From: an uncultured Porphyromonas sp.
Lineage (GTDB): Bacteria > Bacteroidota > Bacteroidia > Bacteroidales > Porphyromonadaceae
NCBI RefSeq assembly: GCF_938046015.1
Contig: NZ_CALIXW010000007.1
Coordinates: 20,119-84,118 of the forward strand
DNA length: 64,000 nucleotides
Direction: 5' to 3'
This document shows positions 15,497-24,549 of the stretch, piece after piece. A program made the translations under genes and the position numbers. The notes beneath the pieces were generated by a model. The model searched no databases, was not told the DNA's origin, and worked only from the letters and a program-made list of their open reading frames with translations. Position 1 is the stretch's first letter; every line of letters starts with the position of its first letter.

Positions 15497-17734
15497 ATGC
15501 AGCTCCCTAGTCCCCTTCGCCGCCTAGGCCTAGCCCTTGCTGTCCTAGGCCTCGCCCTCGAGGTGCTGGCTCAGAGCCCTATGGCTCCGCGCCCCTCCTA
15601 TGCCGAGCTCGTGGATCCCCTCACGGGGACGCTGAGCAGCTACGAGCTCAGTGCGGGCAATACCTACCCCGTCATCTCTCGCCCCTGGGGGATGAATAGC
15701 TGGACGCCCCAGACGGGCAAGATGGGCGACGGCTGGCAGTACACCTACACGGCTCAGAAGCTCTGCGGCATCAAGCAGACGCACCAGCCCAGCCCCTGGA
15801 TCGGAGACTATGGCCAGTTCGCCTTCCTCCCTATGGTCGGCGCCTCCCCGCGCTTCGGCGATGAGGAGCGCGCCTCCTACTTCAGCCACAAGGCCGAGCG
15901 GGCGCATCCCTACAGCTATGAGGTCTACCTGGCGGACTATGATACCCAGCTGCGCCTAGCGCCTACCGAGCGGGCTGCCGTCTGCGAGATCACCTACCCG
16001 AGCTATAGCAAGCCCGAGGAGCGCTGGCTCATCATCGACGCCTACGATGGGGGGAGCGAGCTCACGCAGACCTCGCCGCGGACGCTCGTGGGCGTCAGTC
16101 GGCGCAATAGCGGGGGCGTACCCGCGGGCTTCGGCTGCTACTTCATCTTCACCTTTGAGGAGCCTATTAGCCTCGTCCAGTTCAAGGAGATCAAGGGTGA
16201 GGGAGGCACGCGGGCGCTCGCTGCCGTACGGCTTTCCTCCACCAAGCCCCAGCTGCGTCTCTGGGTCGCCTCCTCCTTCATCAGTCCCGAGCAGGCGGAG
16301 CTCAACCTCAAGGAGGCTGCAGGGCGCGACTTCGCCACCATCGCCCGCGAGGGCAAGGCCGTGTGGGATGAGCTGCTGGGACGCCTCGCCGTAGAGGACG
16401 AGCACCCCGAGCGGATGCGCACCTTCTACAGCATGCTCTACCGCTGCCTGCTCTTCCCACGTCGCTTCTGGGAGCGTAACGCGGCGGGTGAGATCGCCCA
16501 CTACAGCCCCTACAATGGCAAGGTACTGCCCGGCTACATGTACACCGACACGGGCTACTGGGATACCTTCCGCGCGCTGATGCCGCTGATCAACCTTGTC
16601 TACCCCGACGAGGCAGGGCCCATGGCTGAGGGGCTGATGAATGCCTACCGCGAGAGCGGCTTCCTGCCCGAGTGGGCGAGCCCCGGGCATAGGGACTGCA
16701 TGGTGGGCAATAACTCCGCCTCCGTCCTCGCCGATGCCTTCCTCAAGGGGCTGGGTCGCCTCGAGGGGAGGGAGGTCGTCGCGGCGCTGCTGCATGGGGC
16801 CAATGCCGAGCACCCTACGATCAGCTCCACGGGGCGCAAGGGCTATCAGTACTACAATAGGCTCGGCTACATCCCCAGCGATGTGGGGATCAAGGAGCAC
16901 GCTGCCCGTAGCCTCGAGTATGCCTATGCCGACTGGTGCATCGCTGAGGTGCTCCGCCGCACGGGGGCACCGAAGAAGCTGGAGGCCCTCTACCGCTCGC
17001 GCAGCCAGAACTATCGCAAGCTCTACAACCCTACCCTCGGGTGGATGCAGGGACGCAAGGCCGACGGCAGCTGGCAGCAGCCCTTCTCGGTCTATAAGTG
17101 GGGCGATGCCTTCACTGAGGGCAATGCGCTGCACTACACCTGGTCGGTCTTCCACGACGTCCCAGGGCTCATGCAGCTGATGGGCGGTGCTGCGGGCTTC
17201 ACGGCGCACCTGGATAGCATCTTCTCCCTGCCGCCCCTCTTCGACGAGAGCTACTACGGCTTCGTCATCCACGAGATCCGCGAGATGCAGCTGATGAATA
17301 TGGGCAACTACGCCCACGGCAATCAGCCCATACAGCACATGATCTACCTCTACGACTATGCGGGTAGACCGCAGCGCACGCAGTGGTGGGTGCGCGAGGT
17401 GATGGACCGCCTCTATAGCGCACGCCCTGATGGCTACTGCGGCGATGAGGACAACGGCCAGACCTCGGCCTGGTACGTCTTCTCTGCCCTCGGCTTCTAC
17501 CCTGTTAATCCCGTCTCGGGCGAATATGCGCTGGGCATCCCTTACTTCCGCCGCGTCCGCCTGCAGCGCCCTGGGGCAAAGCCCTTCGTCATCACGGCTG
17601 ACCGCCCCGAGGGGCGCTACGTACGGCGGACGCTCCTCGGGGAGCAGCCGCTAGCGAAGCCCTTCCTCAGCTATCAGAGCATCCTCGAGGGCGGGCGCCT
17701 GTACTTCGAGCTCGAGCCGCAGCCCAATCCCTAG
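15497..17734 (+). CDS. GH92 family alpha-mannosidase, secreted
   Basis: Glycoside hydrolase family 92 enzymes remove alpha-linked mannose (often alpha-1,2) from N-glycans in a Ca-dependent inverting reaction. The mature protein has about 720 residues after a signal peptide (MQLPSPLRRLGLALAVLGLA, cleavage near LAQS). Family blocks include SRPWGMNSWTPQ, YMYTDTGYWDTFRALMPL, EWASPGHRDCMVGNNSAS, CGDEDNGQTSAWYVFSALG and FYPVNPVSGEYALGIP. The ATG at 15497 is preferred over 15470 because it begins the signal peptide. No SusCD pair is adjacent, so this is a solitary enzyme, probably periplasmic or surface-exposed and scavenging host glycoprotein glycans. It lies 88 bp after murF-alr. A hairpin terminator follows. 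Confidence 0.93.
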   Translation: MQLPSPLRRLGLALAVLGLALEVLAQSPMAPRPSYAELVDPLTGTLSSYELSAGNTYPVISRPWGMNSWTPQTGKMGDGWQYTYTAQKLCGIKQTHQPSPWIGDYGQFAFLPMVGASPRFGDEERASYFSHKAERAHPYSYEVYLADYDTQLRLAPTERAAVCEITYPSYSKPEERWLIIDAYDGGSELTQTSPRTLVGVSRRNSGGVPAGFGCYFIFTFEEPISLVQFKEIKGEGGTRALAAVRLSSTKPQLRLWVASSFISPEQAELNLKEAAGRDFATIAREGKAVWDELLGRLAVEDEHPERMRTFYSMLYRCLLFPRRFWERNAAGEIAHYSPYNGKVLPGYMYTDTGYWDTFRALMPLINLVYPDEAGPMAEGLMNAYRESGFLPEWASPGHRDCMVGNNSASVLADAFLKGLGRLEGREVVAALLHGANAEHPTISSTGRKGYQYYNRLGYIPSDVGIKEHAARSLEYAYADWCIAEVLRRTGAPKKLEALYRSRSQNYRKLYNPTLGWMQGRKADGSWQQPFSVYKWGDAFTEGNALHYTWSVFHDVPGLMQLMGGAAGFTAHLDSIFSLPPLFDESYYGFVIHEIREMQLMNMGNYAHGNQPIQHMIYLYDYAGRPQRTQWWVREVMDRLYSARPDGYCGDEDNGQTSAWYVFSALGFYPVNPVSGEYALGIPYFRRVRLQRPGAKPFVITADRPEGRYVRRTLLGEQPLAKPFLSYQSILEGGRLYFELEPQPNP

Positions 17735-17796
17735 CGTACTCCCGCCCGCAGCCCCTAGGGGGCTCTATCCTAGGGGAAGGCCTTCCTCCCCCTAGT

Positions 17797-17836
17797 GCGA
17801 AGCCCGCGACTGGACGTCTCCAGCCGCGGGCTTCGC
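17797..17836 (+). terminator. Hairpin terminator after the GH92 gene
   Basis: Inverted repeat with 17-nt arms (GCGAAGCCCGCGACTGG and CCAGCCGCGGGCTTCGC, one mismatch) around a 6-nt loop, followed by TTGTCTT. It lies 62 bp after the GH92 stop. Confidence 0.75.
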
Positions 17837-17918
17837 TTGTCTTGGCGCTGCTCTACTCGGCCTAGGAAAAGCCTGCCGCGTGCCTGGCCGCCTAGCGCGC
17901 GGCAGAGGGGGAGGGGGC

Positions 17919-18006
17919 TGAGGGATATCCCTCAGCTCCTTGAGGGACGTCCATCAGGCGCGTGAGGGACATCAGTCAGGCCGCTGAGGGATATCCCTCA
18001 GTACGG
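17919..18006. repeat. 22-bp repeat array B, GC-rich family (4 units)
   Basis: The best-preserved array of the family. Units start at 17919, 17941, 17963 and 17985. Units 1 and 4 contain the perfect palindrome TGAGGGATATCCCTCA. Unit 2 has TGAGGGACGTCCATCA and unit 3 TGAGGGACATCAGTCA. Each palindrome is followed by about six variable bases to complete 22 bp. It lies between the GH92 terminator and the uvrA promoter box, 150 bp upstream of the latter. Confidence 0.9.
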
Positions 18007-18155
18007 CTCGGATAGGGTGCCCCGCTCGCTGCGCCCTCGGGGAGGGGAGGTGCGCCCCTGGGGTGAGGCCTACGGGAGCGGCCTTGGCGGCCAAGCTGAG
18101 GGGCAGGATGAGGCTCGAGAGTCAGCCGCAGCAAGGTGCAGTGGGGGACTTTTCG

Positions 18156-18163
18156 TATTTTTG
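18156..18163 (+). promoter_or_regulatory. -7 box upstream of uvrA
   Basis: TATTTTTG, a full match to TAnnTTTG. Predicted transcript start near 18170 and leader of about 48 nt to the uvrA ATG. No good -33 match is seen. Confidence 0.55.
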
Positions 18164-18217
18164 CCCCATGCGCCAGATTGCTTGAATCCTCCCTAGCGCA
18201 GCACGATAGACGACCCA

Positions 18218-21118
18218 ATGGCAAAGACTACCCCCAGCAGCAAGCAGGCTGCCCTGAGCGGCGACCGCCAGGATACGAGCACCAGCATCCTCCTTCACCA
18301 CGTACGTGTCAATAACCTCAAGAATATAGACCTCGAGATCCCCCGCGGCAAGCTCGTCGTCGTCACCGGGGTTAGCGGCTCGGGCAAGAGTTCGCTGGCC
18401 TTCGACACGCTCTATGCCGAGGGGCAGCGCCGCTATGTGGAGAGCCTCTCGAGCTACGCCCGCCAGTTCGTCGGCCGCATGGCTAAGCCCGAGGCCGACT
18501 GGATCCGTGGGCTGCCGCCAGCCATCGCCATCGAGCAGCGTGTCGTCAGCCGCAATCCCCGCTCCACCGTAGCGACCTCGACCGAGATCTACGAGTATAT
18601 GCGCCTCCTCTGGGCGCGTGTGGGGAAGACCATCTCCCCGATCTCGGGGCAGGAGGTGCGTAAGCATACCGTCCCCGATGTGCTGGGCTACATTCGTCAG
18701 CTGCCCGTGGGGAGCCGTGTCTACCTCATCACGCCGCTCATCCTGCCGAAGGGGCGTAAGCTCGCCGCCCACCTCGAGATCCAGCTGCAGCAGGGCTACA
18801 GCCGTCTGTGGCGCAGTGATCAGGGCGTCGTGCCCATCGACGAGGCGCTCGTATGGCCCGACAAGGAGGCCAAGAACTGCTGGCTGCTCATCGACCGCCT
18901 CGCCGTGGGGGATGACCTCAGTGCGGTGGACCGCCTCGGGGAGTCGGTAGAGACGGCCTTCTTCGAGGGACGCGGTAGCTGTAGCCTCGCCGTAGAGCGT
19001 ATGGAGGGCGGCGAGCGCCAGGAGGCCGTGCTGGTGCCCTTTAGCAATGTCTTCGAGGCCGACGGGCGCGTCTTCCAGGAGCCGAGCCCCGAGATGTTCA
19101 GCTTCAATAATCCCATAGGTGCCTGCCCCGAGTGTGAGGGCTTCGGCATGGTCGTCGGCATCGATGAGCGCCTGGTGATCCCCGATCCCACACTCTCGGT
19201 CTACGAGGATGCCGTAGCCTGCTGGCGGGGTATGGTCTCCTCGGAGTGGAAGAACTTCTTCATCAGTCTATCGGATCAGGAGGGCTTCCCCATTCACAAG
19301 CCCTACAAGGACCTCACGGCTCGGCAGCGTGAGCAGCTGTGGGAGGGCCTGCCGAGTAAGCAGTACGGCCCCGTAGGGATCAACCCCTACTTCGCTGCCC
19401 TGCGTAGCCAGCTGCACAAGATCCAGAACCGCGTCCGCATCGCCCACTTCACGGGCAAGACGGTATGCCCGAGCTGCCACGGTGGACGCCTCAAGCCCGA
19501 TGCCCTCTGCGTGCAGGTGGGCGGGAAGAACATCGCCGAGGTCGTCAGCCTGACCCTCTGGGAGGCACGGCGCTTCTTCGATGAGCTGGAGCTAAGTCCC
19601 GCGGATCAGCTCATCGCCAAGCGCCTCCTGCACGAGATACGCTCCCGCCTCGGCTTCCTCGACGAGGTAGGCCTCGGGTACCTCACCCTAGACCGCCTCT
19701 CCAATAGTCTCTCGGGCGGGGAGAGCCAGCGCGTGACCCTCGCGACCCAGCTCGGCAGTAGCCTCGTCGGCTCGCTCTACGTGCTCGACGAGCCCAGCAT
19801 AGGCCTGCACCAGCGCGACACCGAGCGGCTGATACGCGTCGTCAAGCGTCTGCGTGACCTGGGGAATACGGTGGTCGTCGTCGAGCACGATGAGGAGATG
19901 ATGCGCGCCGCCGACTACATCGTGGACATAGGCCCCGATGCGGGTATCCACGGCGGCCAGGTCGTCTACGCAGGCGATGCCTCGGCCATCACGCGCGAGA
20001 CGCCTGGCTACACGGCGGCCTACCTCACGGGGCGCGAGCAGATCCCTCTGCCCAGCGTGCGCCGCGGCTGGACGAGCTTCCTCGAGGTCAAGGGCGCCCG
20101 TCGGCACAACCTCAAGGAGGTGGATGTGCGCTTCCCTCTGCATACGCTCACCGTGGTCAGTGGCGTCAGTGGCTCGGGCAAGAGTACGCTGGTGCGTGAC
20201 CTCTTCTACGAGGGCGTCAGCCGCAAGCTAGGACGCGAGCCCATGACGGAGCTCGAGCTCACCTCCATCACGGGCGACTGGCGCGAGATCGAGCAGGTGG
20301 AGTACGTGGACCAGAACAACATCGGCCGCAGCTCCCGCTCCAATCCCGTGACCTACGTCGGTGCCTTCGACACCATACGTGACCTCTACGCGGGCCTCCC
20401 CCTGTCCAAGCAGATGGGCTACAAGCCCTATTACTTCAGCTTCAATAAGGAAGGCGGACGCTGCGAGACCTGTCAGGGCGCTGGTGAGATCACCATCGAG
20501 ATGCAGTTCATGGCCGATATTCACCTCACCTGCGAGGCTTGCGGCGGCAAGCGCTTCCGCAAGGAGCTCCTCGAGGTCGAGTACTGCGGGACGAATATCT
20601 CCCAGCTGCTGGAGCTGAGCGTCGACGAGGCCGTGGACTTCTTCGCCGAGCACCGTGAACAGTCCCCTCTCTCGGATCGCATCATCAATCAGCTGCGTCC
20701 GCTGCAGCGCGTAGGCCTCGGCTACATCAAGCTCGGGCAGTCGGGCTCCACGCTCTCGGGCGGGGAGAACCAGCGTGTCAAGCTCGCCTACTACCTCGGT
20801 AAGGGGAAGAAGTTGCCGACGCTCTTCATCTTCGACGAGCCGACCACGGGCCTGCACTTCCACGATATACGCACGCTGCTGGGCTCGCTGGAGGCACTGG
20901 TCGACCAGGGGCACTCGGTGATCGTGGTCGAGCACAACCTCGAGGTCATAAAGGCTGCAGACTGGGTCATCGATCTCGGCCCCGAGGGGGGTAAGGGTGG
21001 TGGCTACATCGTGGCCGAGGGGACGCCCGAGGAGCTGGCCGCCCATCCCGACTCGGCTACGGGACGCTACCTCCGTCCGCTGCTGGAGGCGACAGGTAGC
21101 GTGCTGAAGGCTCGCTAA
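18218..21118 (+). CDS. uvrA: Excinuclease ABC subunit A, variant lacking half of zinc site 1
   Basis: UvrA is the damage-sensing ABC ATPase of nucleotide excision repair. The 966-residue product has two ABC modules. The first has Walker A GVSGSGKSS at residues 51-59, signature SLSGGESQRVTLA and Walker B LYVLDEPSIGLH. The second has Walker A GVSGSGKST near 649, signature TLSGGENQRVKLA and Walker B LFIFDEPTTGLH. The second zinc site is intact (CETCQGAG ... CEACGGKRF). In the first site only CPECEGFG (about residue 303) remains, because the preceding CxxC pair of classical UvrA is replaced by NVFEADGRVFQ. Bacteroidetes often carry two UvrA proteins, and this looks like the non-canonical one. It is a single gene between its own promoter box and a terminator. 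Confidence 0.92.
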   Translation: MAKTTPSSKQAALSGDRQDTSTSILLHHVRVNNLKNIDLEIPRGKLVVVTGVSGSGKSSLAFDTLYAEGQRRYVESLSSYARQFVGRMAKPEADWIRGLPPAIAIEQRVVSRNPRSTVATSTEIYEYMRLLWARVGKTISPISGQEVRKHTVPDVLGYIRQLPVGSRVYLITPLILPKGRKLAAHLEIQLQQGYSRLWRSDQGVVPIDEALVWPDKEAKNCWLLIDRLAVGDDLSAVDRLGESVETAFFEGRGSCSLAVERMEGGERQEAVLVPFSNVFEADGRVFQEPSPEMFSFNNPIGACPECEGFGMVVGIDERLVIPDPTLSVYEDAVACWRGMVSSEWKNFFISLSDQEGFPIHKPYKDLTARQREQLWEGLPSKQYGPVGINPYFAALRSQLHKIQNRVRIAHFTGKTVCPSCHGGRLKPDALCVQVGGKNIAEVVSLTLWEARRFFDELELSPADQLIAKRLLHEIRSRLGFLDEVGLGYLTLDRLSNSLSGGESQRVTLATQLGSSLVGSLYVLDEPSIGLHQRDTERLIRVVKRLRDLGNTVVVVEHDEEMMRAADYIVDIGPDAGIHGGQVVYAGDASAITRETPGYTAAYLTGREQIPLPSVRRGWTSFLEVKGARRHNLKEVDVRFPLHTLTVVSGVSGSGKSTLVRDLFYEGVSRKLGREPMTELELTSITGDWREIEQVEYVDQNNIGRSSRSNPVTYVGAFDTIRDLYAGLPLSKQMGYKPYYFSFNKEGGRCETCQGAGEITIEMQFMADIHLTCEACGGKRFRKELLEVEYCGTNISQLLELSVDEAVDFFAEHREQSPLSDRIINQLRPLQRVGLGYIKLGQSGSTLSGGENQRVKLAYYLGKGKKLPTLFIFDEPTTGLHFHDIRTLLGSLEALVDQGHSVIVVEHNLEVIKAADWVIDLGPEGGKGGGYIVAEGTPEELAAHPDSATGRYLRPLLEATGSVLKAR

Positions 21119-21178
21119 GGCGGCGCTGCCCCGCTGGGGTGTAGTGCTCGTCCGCTGGGGAGTAGTTATCCAAAAAAA

Positions 21179-21238
21179 CAAGCCCTATAAGGGCGTCCGC
21201 GCTGAGGCTCAGCGTGTGGGACGCCCCTATAGGGCTTA
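21179..21238 (+). terminator. Hairpin terminator after uvrA
   Basis: Long nested hairpin 62 bp after the uvrA stop. The outer arms are AAGCCCTATAAGGGCGTCC and GGACGCCCCTATAGGGCTT (near-perfect), with an inner CGCTGAG/CTCAGCG stem. An A-run precedes it on this strand, so it could also act in the other direction. Confidence 0.7.
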
Positions 21239-21263
21239 GCTGTCTTATGTCGATAGGTGGGGT

Positions 21264-21373
21264 GAGTTTTCTTATAGTATATTTCCCCGAATCTTATATT
21301 AGTTTTCGCTAGATCTTATATCATTTTCTGTGACTTCTTATATTATTTTCTTCCGCATCTTATATCACTTAGC
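21264..21373. repeat. 22-bp repeat array, AT-rich family, copy 1 (5 units)
   Basis: Five consecutive 22-bp units starting at 21264, 21286, 21308, 21330 and 21352. The shared core is CTTATATTA followed by one base and TTTTC, with about six variable bases between cores. It lies between the uvrA terminator and the frdCAB promoter. The array at 57732 is the same family in the opposite orientation, and the one at 35328 is a third, more palindromic member. Confidence 0.88.
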
Positions 21374-21581
21374 TCCCTCTCCCTAGGCTCGGAGCGTGCC
21401 GCGCCTTAGCTCGGGGCTGCCTCCCTCCTTGCGCTTGGTAGCCTTCCCCTTATCCCTCGGCAAGCTCCCTCCGCGCGCTCGGCAGTCTCCGTGAGGCTGC
21501 TGCCCTAGCTCAGCTTTACCCTTGCTCGGCCTGCCGAGCCTCCTCGGGGTGCGCTGCTACACCTATGTAGCTAGCTATATA
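21374..21581. other. GC-rich spacer between repeat array and frd leader
   Basis: I see no supported gene here. The composition changes sharply from the AT-rich array to GC-rich sequence and back to AT-rich at about 21560. A short minus-strand open frame across 21516-21725 runs over the frd promoter and is not credible. Confidence 0.4.
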
Positions 21582-21630
21582 TAGGTATAGAAAAGGGATC
21601 TTCCTCTTGGTTGTGGCTATTCTATACCTA
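21582..21630. repeat. Inverted repeat upstream of the frd promoter
   Basis: Perfect 11-bp arms TAGGTATAGAA (21582-21592) and TTCTATACCTA (21620-21630) separated by 27 bp, ending 73 bp before the -7 box of frdCAB. It could be a regulator site or the remains of a terminator. No family is recognised. Confidence 0.45.
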
Positions 21631-21703
21631 CTTGTAGGGAGCTGTGTTGGGACGATTACGCCTTTTTTTCGCCAATAATGGTGCTTCATATACCTAATTG
21701 AGT

Positions 21704-21711
21704 TATCTTTG
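21704..21711 (+). promoter_or_regulatory. -7 box of the frdCAB operon
   Basis: TATCTTTG, a full match to TAnnTTTG. Predicted transcript start near 21718 and an untranslated leader of about 120 nt before frdC. The -33 region is weak. The long leader may carry regulation, but I see no known riboswitch. Confidence 0.6.
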
Positions 21712-21839
21712 TAGCGGCAAGGCACTGCCTAGCGCCTAGGCTCTGCTTAGGGGATACCACGGAGCCTACTGCACCTCGGCTCTATAGCGCCTGCCGACAA
21801 GGTCATAAACTAAGTAGAATCAAACTAATAAGAAACTCT

Positions 21840-22544
21840 ATGTCGTGGTTAATCAAATCCTCGATCGGCCGTAAGCTCGTGATGAGTATCTCAGGACTTG
21901 CGCTGATCCTGTTCCTGACCTTCCACATGTCGATGAATCTGGTAGCTCTCTTCAGCGAGGAGGGCTATAACGCGGTATGTGAATTCCTCGGAGCTAACTG
22001 GTACGCACTGGTAGCCTCAATGGGGCTGGCCGCACTCTTCGTCGTGCACATCGTCTATGCCTTCATCCTGACGCTGCAAAACCTCAAGGCACGTGGCAAC
22101 GACCGCTACGCCGTCATCGACAAGCCTAAGGGCGTCGAGTGGGCCTCGCAGAACATGATGGTACTCGGTGTCGTCGTCGTCCTCGGGCTCCTGCTGCACC
22201 TCTTCAACTTCTGGGCGAAGATGCAGCTGGCAGAGCTCCTCGGGCAGCATGACCTCGGGATCGCGGGCGTCAGCGGGCCTACCGACGGTGCTGGCCTTAT
22301 CCGCTATACCTTCTCTAATCCTATCTTCGTAGTCCTCTACCTCGTATGGCTGGGTGCTCTGTGGTTCCACCTCTCGCATGGCTTCTGGAGCTCGCTGCAC
22401 ACCATCGGCTTCGATAACAAGATCTGGTTCGAGCGCCTGCGTTGCATCTCCAATGTCTACACGACGATCATCGTCCTCGGCTTCGCAGTCGTGGTCGTAT
22501 GGTACTACCTGCAGAGTCTCTGCGGTGGGGTCTGCCCCTTCTAA
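21840..22544 (+). CDS. frdC: Fumarate reductase / succinate dehydrogenase cytochrome b subunit
   Basis: The membrane anchor of quinol:fumarate reductase, carrying di-heme cytochrome b (b558 type) and passing electrons from menaquinol to FrdB. The 234-residue product has five predicted membrane helices. Candidate heme-ligand histidines lie in FLTFHMSMNL, FVVHIVYAF, LLLHLFNFW and WFHLSHGFWSSLH. It is the first gene of frdCAB, 38 bp before frdA. In anaerobic Bacteroidetes this complex is the end point of the fumarate respiration that yields succinate. The same family is also called SdhC in other organisms, and the direction of the reaction is inferred from lifestyle. Confidence 0.93.
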   Translation: MSWLIKSSIGRKLVMSISGLALILFLTFHMSMNLVALFSEEGYNAVCEFLGANWYALVASMGLAALFVVHIVYAFILTLQNLKARGNDRYAVIDKPKGVEWASQNMMVLGVVVVLGLLLHLFNFWAKMQLAELLGQHDLGIAGVSGPTDGAGLIRYTFSNPIFVVLYLVWLGALWFHLSHGFWSSLHTIGFDNKIWFERLRCISNVYTTIIVLGFAVVVVWYYLQSLCGGVCPF

Positions 22545-22582
22545 TGCCTGTAGTTATCCACTCCAGTACCTATATATAGCAT

Positions 22583-24526
22583 ATGTCTAAGATAGATTCC
22601 AAGATCCCTGCCGGCCCATTAGCTGACAAGTGGACAAATTATAAAGACCATCAGAAGCTCGTCAACCCCGCCAACAAGCGCCGCCTCGACATCATCGTCG
22701 TCGGTACCGGGCTCGCTGGTGCATCGGCTGCCGCATCGCTGGCAGAGATGGGCTTCAACGTGCTGAACTTCTGCATCCAGGACTCGCCCCGTCGTGCGCA
22801 CTCCATCGCTGCACAGGGGGGGATCAACGCTGCTAAGAACTATCAGAATGACGGGGACTCGGTCTACCGCCTCTTCTACGATACGATCAAGGGGGGGGAC
22901 TACCGTGCTCGTGAGGCCAACGTCTACCGCCTGGCAGAGGTTGCTAATAATATCATCGACCAGTGCGTAGCACAGGGCGTACCCTTCGCTCGTGAGTACG
23001 GCGGTCTCCTGGATAACCGTTCCTTCGGGGGTGCTCAGGTATCACGTACCTTCTATGCCCGCGGTCAGACGGGACAGCAGCTGCTGCTCGGCGCTTACTC
23101 CGCCCTTAGCCGTCAGGTCGGCAAGGGCTCGGTCAAGCTCTACACGCGCCACGAGATGCTCGACGTCGTCATCATCGACGGACGTGCCCGAGGGATCATT
23201 GCCCGTAACCTCGTGACGGGTAAGATCGAGCGCTTCGCAGCACACGCCGTCGTCATCGGTACGGGCGGCTACGGTAATGCCTTCTTCCTCTCGACGAACG
23301 CTATGGCCTCCAACGGCTCGGCTGCCTGGCAGTGCTACAAGAAGGGCGCCTACTTCGCGAACCCCTGTATGGCCCAGATCCACCCGACCTGCATCCCCGT
23401 ACACGGAGAGTTCCAGTCCAAGCTGACGCTGATGTCCGAGTCGCTGCGTAACGACGGCCGCATCTGGGTACCCAAGAATATCGAGGATGCCAAGAAGTTG
23501 CAGGCAGGTACGCTCCGCCCCACCGAGATCAAGGAAGAGGATCGTGACTACTACCTCGAGCGCCGCTACCCTGCCTTCGGGAATCTCGTGCCTCGTGACG
23601 TGGCGAGCCGCGCGGCCAAGGAGCGCTGCGACGCTGGCTATGGGGTCAACAACACCGGCCTAGCCGTCTTCCTCGACTTCTCCTCCGCCATCCAGCGCCT
23701 GGGTAAGGACGTCGTAGAGGCCCGCTATGGTAACCTCTTCCAGATGTACGAGAAGATCACCAACGACAATCCCTACGAGACGCCGATGATGATCTACCCT
23801 GCCATCCACTACACCATGGGCGGTATCTGGGTAGACTACGAGCTGATGACCTCCGTGCCCGGGCTCTTCGCTATCGGGGAGGCCAACTTCTCTGACCACG
23901 GTGCCAACCGCCTCGGGGCTTCGGCACTGATGCAGGGTCTGGCTGACGGCTACTTCGTCCTGCCGTACACGATCCAGAACTATCTGGCGGACCAGATCCA
24001 GGTTCCCCGCTTCAGCACGGACCGTCCAGAGTTCGACGAGGCAGAGAAGGGCATCCAGGACCGCATCGCTCGCCTGATGAGCATCAAGGGCTCACAGTCT
24101 GTCGACAGCCTGCACAAGAAGCTCGGCCACATCATGTGGGACTTCGTCGGCATGGGTCGTGAGCGCGAAGGCCTAGAGAAGGCAATCGTAGCGCTCAAGG
24201 AGCTGAAGAAGGAGTTCTGGAGCGACGTGCGCATCCCCGGTAAGGCTGATGACCTCAACGTCGAACTGGAGAAGGCACTGCGACTGGCTGACTTCATCGA
24301 GATCGGCGAACTGATGGCCCGCGACGCTCACGACCGTGAGGAGAGCTGCGGTGGTCACTTCCGCCTCGAGCACCAGACGCCTGAGGGCGAGGCTCTGCGT
24401 CACGATGACCAGTTCGCCTACGTCTCCTGCTGGGAATACCAGGGCGAGGATCAGGATCCCGTCCTCCTCAAGGAGCCTCTGGACTACGAGTTCGTCGTCC
24501 GTCAGCAGCGTAACTACAAGAACTAA
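22583..24526 (+). CDS. frdA: Fumarate reductase flavoprotein subunit
   Basis: The catalytic FAD subunit, interconverting fumarate and succinate on the cytoplasmic face. It has 647 residues, the expected length for the B-type quinol:fumarate reductase. The FAD-binding Rossmann motif is VVGTGLAGASAA at residues 40-51. The histidine used for covalent FAD attachment is in RAHSIAAQGG (H73). REYGGLLDNRSFGGAQVSR and HYTMGGIWVDYELMT are typical substrate-domain blocks, and GEANFSDHGANRLGASAL is the second FAD contact. It is encoded between frdC and frdB and, with them, forms one transcript. Nothing in the sequence is unusual. Confidence 0.97.
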   Translation: MSKIDSKIPAGPLADKWTNYKDHQKLVNPANKRRLDIIVVGTGLAGASAAASLAEMGFNVLNFCIQDSPRRAHSIAAQGGINAAKNYQNDGDSVYRLFYDTIKGGDYRAREANVYRLAEVANNIIDQCVAQGVPFAREYGGLLDNRSFGGAQVSRTFYARGQTGQQLLLGAYSALSRQVGKGSVKLYTRHEMLDVVIIDGRARGIIARNLVTGKIERFAAHAVVIGTGGYGNAFFLSTNAMASNGSAAWQCYKKGAYFANPCMAQIHPTCIPVHGEFQSKLTLMSESLRNDGRIWVPKNIEDAKKLQAGTLRPTEIKEEDRDYYLERRYPAFGNLVPRDVASRAAKERCDAGYGVNNTGLAVFLDFSSAIQRLGKDVVEARYGNLFQMYEKITNDNPYETPMMIYPAIHYTMGGIWVDYELMTSVPGLFAIGEANFSDHGANRLGASALMQGLADGYFVLPYTIQNYLADQIQVPRFSTDRPEFDEAEKGIQDRIARLMSIKGSQSVDSLHKKLGHIMWDFVGMGREREGLEKAIVALKELKKEFWSDVRIPGKADDLNVELEKALRLADFIEIGELMARDAHDREESCGGHFRLEHQTPEGEALRHDDQFAYVSCWEYQGEDQDPVLLKEPLDYEFVVRQQRNYKN

Positions 24527-24549
24527 CCCCAAGCCACTCAATCGGTACA

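Noticed and set aside
15956..17338. 460-codon minus-strand frame opposite the GH92 gene
   Set aside because: Same reason: antisense shadow with no family signal.
17919..18006. CRISPR array at the 22-bp repeats
   Set aside because: Repeats are too short, the gaps are only about six bases, and every array has just four units with no cas genes.
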